From: Flavobacteriales bacterium
GTDB taxonomy: Bacteria > Bacteroidota > Bacteroidia > Flavobacteriales_F > PHOS-HE28
Length of the DNA stretch: 64,000 nucleotides
Assembly (NCBI GenBank): GCA_016788205.1
Contig: JAEUTA010000003.1
Span: 1-64,000 of the forward strand
Reading direction: 5' to 3'
Each line of letters opens with the position of its first letter. Within the stretch, counting starts at the first letter, position 1. This document shows, piece by piece, positions 45,176 through 54,312 of this stretch. The notes below the pieces were generated by a model, which saw only the letters and a list, made by a program, of their open reading frames with translations, did no database searches and was not told the DNA's origin. The translations under genes were made by a program, and so were the position numbers.

Positions 45176-46114
45176 CTAAACCAGCGCTTCGCGGATGCGG
45201 TCGTTCAGCTTGCTCAGCACCACCTCGCGGGTGGCAAGCACCATGCTCTTGATGGCGATGTCGTTGCTGATGCCGTGGCCGATGATCACGTTGCCGTTCA
45301 CGCCCAAGACGGGCAGGCCGCCGTAGTTCTCGTAGTTGAAGCGGTGCAGGAAGGGGTCGTCCACACCGTTCATTTCCAACAGGTCATGGAAACCCTCGAT
45401 CACCTTCAGTACCACGTTGCCGGTGAAGCCGTCGCACACCATCACATCGGCCTTGTCGTTGAAGAGGTCGCGCCCCTCCACGTTGCCAGCGAAGGTGTAT
45501 TGGGTCTGCTCCTTCATAAGCTCGTAGGTGGCTTGGCGCAGGATGTCTCCTTTCTTTTCTTCTTCCCCGATGTTGAGCAGCCCCACCTTGGGTGAAGGCA
45601 CATGATAGACGTGTTCGGCGAGCAATGCACCGAGAAGGCCGAATTGCGTTAGCACATCGGCTTTGCAATCGGCGTTGGCACCAACGTCCAAGAGCACGCC
45701 CAAACCACCGCCTGCCTTGGGCACCAATGTGGGGATGCACGGACGGATGACCCCGGTGATCGGCTTCAAAATGAATATGCTGCCCACGAGCATCGCACCG
45801 GTGTTGCCCGTGCTGGCGAAGGCATCGATCTTCCCGGCTTTCGTCAACTGGAAACCGAGGCTGATGCTGCTGTTCGGCTTGGCTTGGAAGGCCTTCGTGG
45901 GGTTGTCGCTCATGGTGATATCGTCCTGGCTGGGAACGATATCGAAGGCCGAAGCATCCGCTCCTTCGGCCGCGAGCAGTTCGCGGATACGCGCCTCATC
46001 GCCGATGAGCACGATGCCCACGTCCGCAGGCAGTTCGCGTTGGGCCATGACGGCGCCACGCACGGGCACGGCCGGGCCGTGATCGCTGCCCATGATGTCC
46101 AGTCCGATCCTCAT
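45176..46114 (-). CDS. plsX: Phosphate acyltransferase PlsX
   Basis: Converts acyl-ACP and phosphate to acyl-phosphate, the donor for phospholipid synthesis; 312 residues, peripheral to the membrane. IGLDIMGSDHGPAVPVRGAV at the start, ASTGNTGAMLVGSIF, LLDVGANADCK, KVGLLNIGEEEKKGD and VMVCDGFTGNVVLKVIEGF are all PlsX signatures. It follows rpmF with a 38-base gap and precedes fabH, the widely conserved order. Confidence 0.96.
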   Translation of the reverse strand: MRIGLDIMGSDHGPAVPVRGAVMAQRELPADVGIVLIGDEARIRELLAAEGADASAFDIVPSQDDITMSDNPTKAFQAKPNSSISLGFQLTKAGKIDAFASTGNTGAMLVGSIFILKPITGVIRPCIPTLVPKAGGGLGVLLDVGANADCKADVLTQFGLLGALLAEHVYHVPSPKVGLLNIGEEEKKGDILRQATYELMKEQTQYTFAGNVEGRDLFNDKADVMVCDGFTGNVVLKVIEGFHDLLEMNGVDDPFLHRFNYENYGGLPVLGVNGNVIIGHGISNDIAIKSMVLATREVVLSKLNDRIREALV

Positions 46115-46152
46115 TTCGAGAGAGCGGGGTAGGAGAGGTTCAGCACGGCAGC

Positions 46153-46347
46153 TTACTCGGCTGCTTCGCTACCGGAAACCACCAGCTTGCCGTTGTAGTA
46201 GAGGTCTTCCCCTACTTTGTAGGCGCGGTGGCGCAGGTGCGTCTCGCCCGTGTTCGGGTCCTTGGTCACCGTGGGTGCGGTGGCCTTGTAGGTGCTACGG
46301 CGGCTGGCCGTACGCATTTTCGAGAATCGACGCTTTGGATTTGGCAT
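46153..46347 (-). CDS. rpmF: 50S ribosomal protein L32
   Basis: Small basic ribosomal protein, 64 residues. MPNPKRRFSKMRTASRRSTYK is the typical start with the PK+R...T...RR pattern. The zinc-binding cysteines of some L32 types are absent, so this is the Cys-free form. Start at ATG 46347, 12 bases after the yceD stop. Confidence 0.96.
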   Translation of the reverse strand: MPNPKRRFSKMRTASRRSTYKATAPTVTKDPNTGETHLRHRAYKVGEDLYYNGKLVVSGSEAAE

Positions 46348-46359
46348 GGCTCTACGTGC

Positions 46360-46881
46360 TTAGGAGCTGCGCTCCTTGTTCTGTAAGTCTTTCAGCACCT
46401 CCCAACGCGGGTCGGGGGTGGGTTCGTTCTCCACGATCAGCTTGCTCAGCACCTTCTCCACCTCGGGGTCGCACTGCCCTTCGGCATGTACGTGGCGGAT
46501 GGGGAGGGCTAGGCGCAGGCACTCGTAGATGTAATGGGTCAGGTTGATGCTGTGGGCCCGGTCGTCCAGGCTCACGAATTCGTCGTCGTCCGTCTCTTCG
46601 CCACCGGTAAGGCTGAAGATCTGGCGCTGGTCGCCTTCAACGGGCTGATCCAGCGGGCCATCGCAGCGGTCGCAGTGTACGCGCACGGTGCCGTTGGCTT
46701 TCAGGTGGGCCACCAGCAGGGTCGTGCTCTTGTCCAGCGTCACATCCACTGTTACCTGGCCGCCCTGCCACTCTTCTTCAGCCGAAGCATCGAAGAAAGG
46801 CTGGTCCAGCACGAACTGGAACAGGTGCTGCCCGTCCTTCAGTCCGGCGAACTCGATGGTATGGTCCTTCAAGGGCTCCAC
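46360..46881 (-). CDS. yceD: YceD/DUF177 family protein
   Basis: DUF177 protein of 173 residues, regularly found directly before rpmF; linked to 23S rRNA or L32 accumulation in studied bacteria and plants. The conserved core is VRVHCDRCDGPLDQPVEGD with CDRC, and DLDRLRxxL-like acidic parts follow. The later QCDPEVEKVL holds a third Cys. The start is GTG 46881 (MEPLKDHTIEF); no in-frame ATG lies near. A perfect TACATTTG box stands 25 bases upstream, supporting this start. It heads the lipid cluster. Confidence 0.9.
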   Translation of the reverse strand: MEPLKDHTIEFAGLKDGQHLFQFVLDQPFFDASAEEEWQGGQVTVDVTLDKSTTLLVAHLKANGTVRVHCDRCDGPLDQPVEGDQRQIFSLTGGEETDDDEFVSLDDRAHSINLTHYIYECLRLALPIRHVHAEGQCDPEVEKVLSKLIVENEPTPDPRWEVLKDLQNKERSS

Positions 46882-46906
46882 AGGGAACTTTCCGAGAAAT
46901 GGACCG

Positions 46907-46914
46907 CAAATGTA
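46907..46914 (-). promoter_or_regulatory. Putative yceD-rpmF-plsX-fabH promoter -7 box
   Basis: TACATTTG on the minus strand, identical to the nuo box. It is 25 bases before the yceD GTG. A -33 TTG is not obvious. Confidence 0.5.
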
Positions 46915-46971
46915 GCTGTTCCCAGTGATCTGGGAGGCGGTGGATCAACGGGTTAGTTGCGGTGAGGATTA

Positions 46972-47027
46972 ATGTCAACGAATGTCAATAGATGTCAATG
47001 TTAGTATTTGTGATACACATGTACTAA
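46972..47027 (+). promoter_or_regulatory. Operator-like region before the Fic gene
   Basis: Three ATGTCAA heptamers start at 46972, 46982 and 46992, exactly 10 bases apart (one helical turn). They are followed by an inverted repeat TTAGTA (47001-47006) and TACTAA (47022-47027). The region is strongly AT-rich compared with the rest of the window. It fits a repressor or activator site plus promoter for the Fic gene at 47053. Confidence 0.5.
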
Positions 47028-47052
47028 TATTGTCATTCATTAGTAGATATTG

Positions 47053-48393
47053 ATGAAGAAGCCACTGCCACCGCCTCCTTTGGAAACAGGAGCCTCCCAA
47101 GGGTTTGTTAAGGCCATGGAATTCATTTACAGGAACCCAGAGGTCATGACCAAGTTGGCCGATGCGGTACAGGACTACCCGTACTGGGAGAAATTCAGCC
47201 ATCGTGTAACATCTTTCGGCGTAGAGGCCAAGCATCTCTGGCGCTTGGTAAAGCAACAACGCGGTGCCCTAGCTCAGCGCATGACCATCGCTCATGCGCC
47301 CGGTTTCAAATTCTCATTCACGTTAACGGGGCAGATGCAACAAGCCTTGCATCGACTGGATATGCATATGGGCGGTGCCGTTGGTGGAATGTCCACCATT
47401 CCAGAGGGTACCAACGATCAGCTCATGATCAGCTCGTTGATGGAAGAAGCCATCGCCAGTAGCCAATTGGAAGGAGCTGCTACCACGCGTGTGATCGCCA
47501 AGGAGATGCTTCGGTCCAATCGGGAGCCCCGGAACAAGTCGGAGCGGATGATCCTGAACAACTACCGGACGATGCGCGCAATGACTGAGCGAAAGACAGA
47601 ACCCATGTCGGTGGAGATGCTCCTTTCCATTCATCGGCTTGTTACAGAGGGCACTCTGGAAGAGCCCATCAATGAGGGGAGGCTGCGTACGACAGATGAT
47701 GTCCGCGTGATCGATCAACTAACTGGGGAAGTAGTGCATTATCCCCCATCACACTTACTTCTACCTGAGTTGATGCAGGCTCTTTGTGATTTCGCGAACG
47801 ACAAGAAGAATGAGCCGTTCATCCATCCAGTGACAAGAGGGATAATGCTCCATTTCCTGATCGGTTATATACATCCATTCGTTGATGGCAATGGACGAGC
47901 AGCGCGAGCTCTCTTCTACTGGTACCTATTGAGCCGGGGCTATTGGCTCGTAGAGTTCCTGTCCATCTCGAAGATGATCCTCCGCGCACCGGCGCAGTAT
48001 GCTCGCGCATATCTGCATACTGAGCAAGATGACAACGACTTGACCTATTTCCTCCACTTCAATCTGCGCTGTCTTGATCTTGCAATGAAGGATCTGGATG
48101 CCTATCTCAAGCGTAAGCTCAGTGAACGAAAGCAGCTATACGCTGTGCTGAAGAACGCGCCGGTGAATGAGCGACAGGCAGAGTTGCTGACCATTCTTTT
48201 GCGAGAGCCAGAGCGCGTCCTAACGATCCTTCAAGTCCAGGCTCGCTTTGGCGTGGTCTACCAAACTGCTCGTACCGATCTGCTCGGGCTTGCTGATCTC
48301 GGATATCTGGAAATGCGAAAGTCCGGTAAGAAGATGTTGTTCCATCGGTCCGGTCAGTTCGAGGAACGGATCAACAATACCCGGATGAACTGA
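47053..48393 (+). CDS. Fic family protein with winged-helix-like C-terminus
   Basis: A Fic-domain enzyme, most of which transfer AMP to proteins (AMPylation). The active-site loop HPFVDGNGRAAR (residues 274-285, catalytic His274) is complete. An inhibitory-helix motif [S/T]xxxE[G/N], here SSQLEG at 136-141, lies N-terminal to the Fic core, marking a class II, self-inhibited Fic. The last 80 or so residues (LLTILLREPERVLTILQVQA, YQTARTDLLGLADLGYLEM) look like a winged-helix DNA-binding domain, so it may control its own operator array. ATG 47053 is chosen; a TTG at 47050 is also in frame. Base composition is lower in GC than its neighbours. No antitoxin gene is adjacent. Confidence 0.9.
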   Translation: MKKPLPPPPLETGASQGFVKAMEFIYRNPEVMTKLADAVQDYPYWEKFSHRVTSFGVEAKHLWRLVKQQRGALAQRMTIAHAPGFKFSFTLTGQMQQALHRLDMHMGGAVGGMSTIPEGTNDQLMISSLMEEAIASSQLEGAATTRVIAKEMLRSNREPRNKSERMILNNYRTMRAMTERKTEPMSVEMLLSIHRLVTEGTLEEPINEGRLRTTDDVRVIDQLTGEVVHYPPSHLLLPELMQALCDFANDKKNEPFIHPVTRGIMLHFLIGYIHPFVDGNGRAARALFYWYLLSRGYWLVEFLSISKMILRAPAQYARAYLHTEQDDNDLTYFLHFNLRCLDLAMKDLDAYLKRKLSERKQLYAVLKNAPVNERQAELLTILLREPERVLTILQVQARFGVVYQTARTDLLGLADLGYLEMRKSGKKMLFHRSGQFEERINNTRMN

Positions 48394-48399
48394 CCGAAC

Positions 48400-49473
48400 C
48401 TACCCCTCCTTTCGCTCTTTCTCCCGCTTCTGGGGCTGTAGCGGGTTGACCCCGATGGTCTTGTATACCTCGCGGTTGCGGTGGATGTCGCAGGCCATCC
48501 AGACCGCCGAGCGGAAGCTGCCTTCGCTGGCCACGCCCTGTCCGGCGATGTCCAGGCCGGTGCCGTGGTCGGGGCTGGTGCGCACGATGGGCAGCCCGGC
48601 CGTGAAGTTGACGCCGTGTCCGAAGCTGAGCGCCTTGAACGGGGCGAGGCCCTGGTCGTGGTACATGGCCAGCACGCCGTCGAAGTGCTTGTAGCTGCCG
48701 TTGCCGAAGAACCCATCAGCAGCGTAAGGGCCCATGGCGGTGATGCCTTCGTCGTTCAGGCGGCGCACGGCGGGGGCGATGCGCTCCTTGTCCTCACTGC
48801 CGAGGGTGCCATTGTCCCCGGCGTGCGGGTTGAGGCCGAGGATGGCGATGCGCGGCTCCACGATGCCGAAGTCGCGCAGCAGGCTTTGGTGCAGCAGGCG
48901 TGCCTTGGCCATGATCCTATCCGTGGTGATGGCGTTGGAAACATCCTTGATCGGGATGTGACCGGTGACGGTGCCCACGCGGAGGCCATCGCCCACGAGC
49001 AGCATCAGCACTTCGCTATCCGAGCCAGCCAGGTGTTGCAGGAATTCGGTGTGGCCGGGGTAGGCGAAACCGGCTTGCTGCATGGCGTTCTTGTCGATGG
49101 GTGCGGTGACAAGCACGTCGATCTTGGCCGCCGCGAGGTCCTGGGCGGCTGCTTCCAAACTCTTGATGGCATAGCTCGCCAGTTGCCCAGAGGGCTTTCC
49201 GAATTCGATGGCCACATCCTCTTCCCACACATTCACCACATTGAACTTCCGGGCCACGGCGTCGCGCGCATCGTTCACGCGTTGGAATTGCACCTCGTCC
49301 AGCTTCAACGCCTTGCGGTGATGGCTCACCGTGTGCGCGTTGGCGTAGAGGATCGGTGTGATGTCCGTGTGCATGCGGTTGTCCTCGAAGCATTTCAGCA
49401 CCACTTCGATGCCGATGCCGTTGAGGTCGCCGCAGGAGATGCCGATGCGGAGGGGATTGCGTTGATCGCTCAT
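48400..49473 (-). CDS. pdxA: 4-Hydroxythreonine-4-phosphate dehydrogenase
   Basis: Oxidises 4-phosphohydroxy-threonine in pyridoxal 5'-phosphate synthesis; cytoplasmic, divalent-metal enzyme of 357 residues. Start at ATG 49473 (MSDQRNPLRIGISCGDLNG). Metal-ligand histidines are in FAYPGHTEFLQ, LAMYHDQGLAPFK and TSPDHGTGLDIAG. The open frame to 50265 overlaps pepA and is rejected. It lies 32 bases below pepA, so they may be one transcript. The pathway also needs DXP from dxs (33787). Confidence 0.96.
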   Translation of the reverse strand: MSDQRNPLRIGISCGDLNGIGIEVVLKCFEDNRMHTDITPILYANAHTVSHHRKALKLDEVQFQRVNDARDAVARKFNVVNVWEEDVAIEFGKPSGQLASYAIKSLEAAAQDLAAAKIDVLVTAPIDKNAMQQAGFAYPGHTEFLQHLAGSDSEVLMLLVGDGLRVGTVTGHIPIKDVSNAITTDRIMAKARLLHQSLLRDFGIVEPRIAILGLNPHAGDNGTLGSEDKERIAPAVRRLNDEGITAMGPYAADGFFGNGSYKHFDGVLAMYHDQGLAPFKALSFGHGVNFTAGLPIVRTSPDHGTGLDIAGQGVASEGSFRSAVWMACDIHRNREVYKTIGVNPLQPQKREKERKEG

Positions 49474-49505
49474 GGGAAAAATGCTGGGCGCGAAATTTGG
49501 CGCCC

Positions 49506-50942
49506 CTAGCGCGCCGCCGCGCGTTGCTTGATGAATTCGTAGAAGAGGCGCACGCCTACGCCCGTACCGCCCTTGGTGCGATAACTGTCCTTGCGGGTGA
49601 GGAAGGCGGGACCTGCGATGTCCAGGTGGATGTACGGGTGCGTGGTGAAGCGCGCGAGGAATTTTCCCGCTGTCTGCGCTCCGGCCAGATCGCTGCCGAG
49701 GTTCTTGATATCGGCCACATCGCTGATGATCTCTTCGCCGTATTCGTCCCAGAAGGGGAGGCGTGCCGTGCGTTCGAACACGCTGTTGCCAGCGTTCTCC
49801 AATTTCTGGAATTCGGTGTCGGCAGCGGTGCCCATCACAACTGTACCGTATGTGCCGATGGCACGCATGGCAGCACCGGTGAGTGTGGCGATCGTCATCA
49901 CCAGTTCGGGCTTGTAGCGCTCGCCATAGCTGAGTGCATCGGCGAGGATCAAGCGGCCTTCGGCGTCGGTGTTCAGTACTTCCACAGTGAGGCCGCTGTG
50001 CATGCGCAGCACATCGCCAGGTGCGTAGGCGTTGCCACCGGGGCGGTTGTCCGTGGCCGGAATCAGGCCGATCACATGCACGGGCAATTCCTGCTTCGCG
50101 ACCAGGGCGATGGCACACGCCACGGCAGCGGCACCGGCCATGTCGCACTTCATCTGGTCCATGCTGTTGGGCGTGGGTTTCAGGCTGAGGCCACCGGTGT
50201 CGTACACCACGCCTTTGCCCACCAACAACAGCGGCTTCTTGTTCACCGCGTTCTTCGGCTTCCACTCCAGCACGCTGAAGGTGGGAGGGTCGGGACTGCC
50301 CTTGTTCACGCCGAGCAGGCCGCCCATGCCTTGTGCTTCGATGCGTGACTTCTCCATCACCTCCACTTTGAAGCCGGTGCTCTTCGCGAGCGTGCGGATC
50401 TCCGAGGCAAGCTGCGTGGCATTGAGGAAGCTCACCGGTTCGTTCACCAGGTCGCGGGCGGTGCAGGTGGCCTCCACGATGTCCTCGAGCTCTTCCACCT
50501 GCTTGGTGCTCACCTCCTTGGCGATGATGGCGAGCTTTTCCATGGTGGGCGCACCCTTCTCATCACTCTTGTATTTGCGGAAAGCGTAGTTGCCGAGGGC
50601 GGCACCTTCGGCGAGGGCAAGCGTGATGTCGCCATCATCGTGCAGACTGATGAGCTGGGCTTCGGAGCGTTTCGCGCTATTCAGGCGGGCGATCATGGCA
50701 TCACCGGCGCGCCGGGCCTTTTCCATTTGTACATGCCCGTCCGCGGCCTTCACCAGATGGGCCATCACGATGCGGCCGCTCACGTCGCACACGGCGAGCT
50801 GGTTGTCCGCCTGGAGCTGTTCGGTGAGGTACTGGCGGTCGCTGCGTTCCAGGTCCAGGGTGCGCAATTGGGCGATGTCGTCGAGTATGACCAAGGTGTC
50901 GCGCGCGGCGGCGGGACGGCTGCTCTTCGAGAGGGTGATCAT
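49506..50942 (-). CDS. pepA: Leucyl aminopeptidase (M17 family)
   Basis: Cytosolic two-metal aminopeptidase of 478 residues. The C-terminal catalytic half is intact: LLLVGKGVVYDTGGLSLKP (metal and catalytic Lys), MDQMKCDMAGAAAV, IPATDNRPGGNAYAPGDVL and the signature NTDAEGRLILADAL with the bicarbonate-binding Arg. The N-terminal macro-like domain (about 1-160) is more divergent. The start at ATG 50942 (MITLSKSSRP) is 20 bases below a TATCTTCG box; an upstream extension to 51152 has no support. It probably acts in peptide turnover. Confidence 0.94.
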   Translation of the reverse strand: MITLSKSSRPAAARDTLVILDDIAQLRTLDLERSDRQYLTEQLQADNQLAVCDVSGRIVMAHLVKAADGHVQMEKARRAGDAMIARLNSAKRSEAQLISLHDDGDITLALAEGAALGNYAFRKYKSDEKGAPTMEKLAIIAKEVSTKQVEELEDIVEATCTARDLVNEPVSFLNATQLASEIRTLAKSTGFKVEVMEKSRIEAQGMGGLLGVNKGSPDPPTFSVLEWKPKNAVNKKPLLLVGKGVVYDTGGLSLKPTPNSMDQMKCDMAGAAAVACAIALVAKQELPVHVIGLIPATDNRPGGNAYAPGDVLRMHSGLTVEVLNTDAEGRLILADALSYGERYKPELVMTIATLTGAAMRAIGTYGTVVMGTAADTEFQKLENAGNSVFERTARLPFWDEYGEEIISDVADIKNLGSDLAGAQTAGKFLARFTTHPYIHLDIAGPAFLTRKDSYRTKGGTGVGVRLFYEFIKQRAAAR

Positions 50943-50962
50943 CGTGGCGGGAATGGAAGGGC

Positions 50963-50970
50963 CGAAGATA
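50963..50970 (-). promoter_or_regulatory. Putative pepA promoter -7 box
   Basis: TATCTTCG on the minus strand, with CGGC directly before it. It matches the ileS box in sequence, flank and distance to the start codon. Confidence 0.45.
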
Positions 50971-51094
50971 GCCGTCCACGGGTAGCGCTTCGGTTGGGCA
51001 GCCGAGGGCGTTGTGCGGCGGTGCGGGTAGGCAATTCGTTGTGCAACGCCGCCGTTCGCCCCCTGCGGAATGCCGTACTTTGTACTGTTCCGGA

Positions 51095-53710
51095 ATGATC
51101 CATCTACGATCGCTGTTCCTACTGGTCTTCCTCGGCTGGGCTGCCGTGGCATCGGCTACGCATAACCGGGCAGGGGAGATCATCGTGTGTCATCTGGGTG
51201 GTTACGAATACGAGATCACCATCATTACACACACGAAGCTGAGCGCTCCTGCGGACCGGCCTGAGTTGGCGATCAATTATGGGGACTCCGAGATCTGGGA
51301 TACCATTCCTCGCACATCGATAACGGATTTTCCTGCGCAGGATCTGCGGCGTAGTGAATACTTGGCACGCTACACTTATGCCGGACCTGGTCAGTTCTTG
51401 CTCAGTATCGACGACCAGAACCGCAACGGAGGGGTGGTCAACGTGCCGAATTCCATCGCGCAGTCGTTCAGTGTGCAGACATTGCTCGTTATCTCACCTG
51501 TGACGGGGGCCAACTGCTCGGCGCGCTTCTTGAACTCCCCGATCCAGGATGCCTGCCTCAACCAGCCGTGGATACACAACCCGGCGGCCATAGACCCGGA
51601 CGGCGACAGCCTTTCCTATGAACCGGCCGTGTGCCTGGGCCTGAACAGCCAGCCCATTCAAGGGTACAGCTTCCCGGGCCCCAACTACAGTATTGACCCG
51701 CAGACGGGTACCATCGAGTGGAACGCGCCCTCGTTGGCCGGGGAATACAACATCGCCTTCATTGTAAGGGAATGGCGCTTGGTGGGCGGCACCTGGCGGG
51801 AAGTGGGCTACGTGACACGGGATATGCAGATCACCGTGGTGCCCTGCAACAACCAACCGCCGGTGATCGCTTCCGTACTGGACACCTGTGTGGAGGCGGG
51901 TACCTTCCTCACCTTCAACGTGCAGGCTTCGGACCCGAACACTGCTCAACTGGTCACCCTGCAGGCCTTGGGACAACCCTTCGGCTTGGGCGTGTCCCCG
52001 GCGACCTTCCTGGAGCCTTCACCCGGAAACCCGGTGAACGGGGTGTTCAACTGGAACACCGCATGTGCACATGTGCGCTTGCAACCGTACCAGATCGTGT
52101 TCAATGCCATCGACAACGGCTCTCCGGTCCAGCTTCAGGATTACGAGACCATGAGCATCACGGTGGTGGCCCCGGCGCCGCAGGATCCCACAGCACAGCC
52201 CTCGGGGAACGCCATCCAGTTGAACTGGGATGTGAGTCCCTGCAATGGTGCCGAGGGTTACCTGGTCTATCGCCGCAGCGGCCTCTTCGGTTTCGACCCC
52301 GATCACTGTGAGACCGGTGTTCCCGGTTACACGGGCTATGCGCTCATCGCCGAACTGGACGGTTTGAACAACACCAGCTACCTCGATGAGGATGGCCTGG
52401 TGATCGGTAACCAGTACTGCTACATGGTGGTAGCCGTATTCCCCGATGGGGCGCAGAGCTATGCCAGTGAAGAGTTCTGCGCCATCCTTGACCGGCAGGT
52501 GCCTGTGATCACCAAGGTGAGCGTGGGGGTCACCGACGTGAACAACGGTGTGGATACCGTGCAGTGGAGCAATGCCTACGACCTGGACACCATTTCACGA
52601 CCAGGACCGTATCGCTTCAACCTCTATCGCGGAACGGGTTTCACCACGGCGAACGACCTGATCTGGACCAGTAGCACGCATCCATTCCTGGCGCACCCCG
52701 ATACGTTCCTGGTGTTGAGTTCGCTGAACACCGAGGCACAGGCCTATGTGTATCGTGTTGAGCTCGTTGGGCGCGCGGACGAGGTGGAGCCGGATGTGAT
52801 CGGTTCCAGCAGCGTGGCTTCCTCGGTCTTCATCAGCACCGAACCGAACGATGAACAACTGACCATCTCTTGGGCGCACAACACACCGTGGATCAACAGC
52901 GATTATGATGTGTACCGCTTCAATGGGGCTTCTTGGGACCTGGTCGGCAGCAGTTCTACCGAGAGTTTCACGGATACGGCGCTGACGAACGGCGTGGAAT
53001 ACTGCTACTACGTGTTGAGCACCGGCGCTTACAGCGATGCGACGATCGCGTCACCCTTGCTGAATTGGAGCCAGGAGGTCTGCGGCATTCCTGTGGATCG
53101 CACGCCACCATGCGCGCCGATCGTTGTGATCGAGAACGATTGTGAAACCCCGCTGAACACGTTGACGTGGAACAACCCGAATGAAAGCTGTGCGGATGAC
53201 ACGGAGCTTTACCGCATCTATTTCACCGACAGCCTGGACGGCGCGTTCGTGCTGATCGCCACGATCAACGGTGCCGAGGTCACCTCCTTCACCCATACGG
53301 ATGGGGCCAGCGTAGCCGGTTGCTACCAAGTGACCGCTGTGGACACCGTTGGCAATGAGAGCGCTTTCGTGGAGGCCGTGTGCGGGGACAACTGCCCCGT
53401 GTATGCGCTGCCGAACGTGTTCACACCCAACAACGACCGGAAGAACGACACGTTCGGGCCGTTCCCATATCGGGGTGTGAAGACGATCGACCTGCAGGTA
53501 TTCAACCGGTGGGGCGATGTGGTGTTCCAGACCAACGATCCGGATATCGACTGGAAGGGCACCTACAAGGAGAGCAATGAGCCACTGCCCGACGGGGTGT
53601 ATTATTTCCTCTGCACGGTGACCTATGCGCGACTCCAAGGCTCAGTTGTGGAACAAATGAACGGCTACGTCCATATCCTGGGTGGTAGCGGGCAAGGCAA
53701 GCTCAACTGA
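51095..53710 (+). CDS. Large secreted protein with T9SS type B (CHU_C) domain
   Basis: An 871-residue exported protein from ATG 51095 with signal peptide MIHLRSLFLLVFLGWAAVAS. After the N-terminal region (THNRAGEIIVCHLGGYEYEI, common in Bacteroidota gliding-associated proteins) come Ig/cadherin-like parts (DLDxDPDGDSL-like IDPDGDSLSYEPA) and at least three fibronectin type III-like domains (about 380-690). The final 90 residues, ALPNVFTPNNDRKNDTFGPF to GYVHILGG, form the gliding-motility-associated C-terminal (CHU_C) domain used for type IX export. The stop shares one base with the ribE start. Ligand unknown; probably surface-attached. Confidence 0.92.
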   Translation: MIHLRSLFLLVFLGWAAVASATHNRAGEIIVCHLGGYEYEITIITHTKLSAPADRPELAINYGDSEIWDTIPRTSITDFPAQDLRRSEYLARYTYAGPGQFLLSIDDQNRNGGVVNVPNSIAQSFSVQTLLVISPVTGANCSARFLNSPIQDACLNQPWIHNPAAIDPDGDSLSYEPAVCLGLNSQPIQGYSFPGPNYSIDPQTGTIEWNAPSLAGEYNIAFIVREWRLVGGTWREVGYVTRDMQITVVPCNNQPPVIASVLDTCVEAGTFLTFNVQASDPNTAQLVTLQALGQPFGLGVSPATFLEPSPGNPVNGVFNWNTACAHVRLQPYQIVFNAIDNGSPVQLQDYETMSITVVAPAPQDPTAQPSGNAIQLNWDVSPCNGAEGYLVYRRSGLFGFDPDHCETGVPGYTGYALIAELDGLNNTSYLDEDGLVIGNQYCYMVVAVFPDGAQSYASEEFCAILDRQVPVITKVSVGVTDVNNGVDTVQWSNAYDLDTISRPGPYRFNLYRGTGFTTANDLIWTSSTHPFLAHPDTFLVLSSLNTEAQAYVYRVELVGRADEVEPDVIGSSSVASSVFISTEPNDEQLTISWAHNTPWINSDYDVYRFNGASWDLVGSSSTESFTDTALTNGVEYCYYVLSTGAYSDATIASPLLNWSQEVCGIPVDRTPPCAPIVVIENDCETPLNTLTWNNPNESCADDTELYRIYFTDSLDGAFVLIATINGAEVTSFTHTDGASVAGCYQVTAVDTVGNESAFVEAVCGDNCPVYALPNVFTPNNDRKNDTFGPFPYRGVKTIDLQVFNRWGDVVFQTNDPDIDWKGTYKESNEPLPDGVYYFLCTVTYARLQGSVVEQMNGYVHILGGSGQGKLN

Positions 53711-54312
53711 TGTTCACCGGTATCGTTGAGGGATTCGGCAAGGTGCGTTCGGTGAACGATGATGGCAGCAATCGCGAGCTGATCATCGAGACCGGCATTG
53801 CTGCGGAAGCTCGCGTGGACCAGAGCATCTCACACAATGGCGTTTGCCTCACCGTGGTGGAGTTGTTCGTCGCGCCGGGATCGTCCGTGCCCGATGCGTA
53901 TCGCGTTACCGCGGTGCAGGAGACGCTGGAAAGGACCAACCTGCGTGAGCTGATCATGGGGCATGAAGTGAACTTGGAGCGCTGTCTGCGTATCGGTGAC
54001 AGGCTTGATGGCCACATGGTCCAAGGGCATGTGGATACCACCGTCCGTTGTGTGGAAGTGAAAGACCTCAACGGCTCTTGGACCTTCTCTTTCGAGTTAC
54101 CGGAACAACGGCACCTGTTGGTCCACAAAGGAAGCGTGTGCATCAACGGCGTAAGTCTTACCGTCGCCACCCTGGACGAGCGCACCTTCGACGTAGCCAT
54201 CATCCCCTACACGTTCCAGCATACCACGTTCCGCTCGCTACGAGCGGGTCATTTGGCGAACATCGAATTCGATGTGCTCGGCAAGTACGTGGAGCGTATG
54301 TTGGGGCGCTAG
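53710..54312 (+). CDS. ribE: Riboflavin synthase, alpha subunit
   Basis: Forms riboflavin from two 6,7-dimethyl-8-ribityllumazine molecules; 200 residues. Two tandem lumazine-binding halves are visible: MFTGIVEGFGKVRSV with SISHNGVCLTV, and GHVDTTVRCVE with VHKGSVCINGVSLTV. The MFTGI start is typical and coincides with the ATG at 53710, which overlaps the preceding stop by one base. It converges on metF, the two stop codons overlapping within CTAG at 54309-54312. Confidence 0.96.
   Translation: MFTGIVEGFGKVRSVNDDGSNRELIIETGIAAEARVDQSISHNGVCLTVVELFVAPGSSVPDAYRVTAVQETLERTNLRELIMGHEVNLERCLRIGDRLDGHMVQGHVDTTVRCVEVKDLNGSWTFSFELPEQRHLLVHKGSVCINGVSLTVATLDERTFDVAIIPYTFQHTTFRSLRAGHLANIEFDVLGKYVERMLGR

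Noticed and set aside
47053..48393. Fic gene as half of a toxin-antitoxin pair
   Set aside because: No small antitoxin gene lies next to it on either side; the inhibitory motif is within the protein itself.
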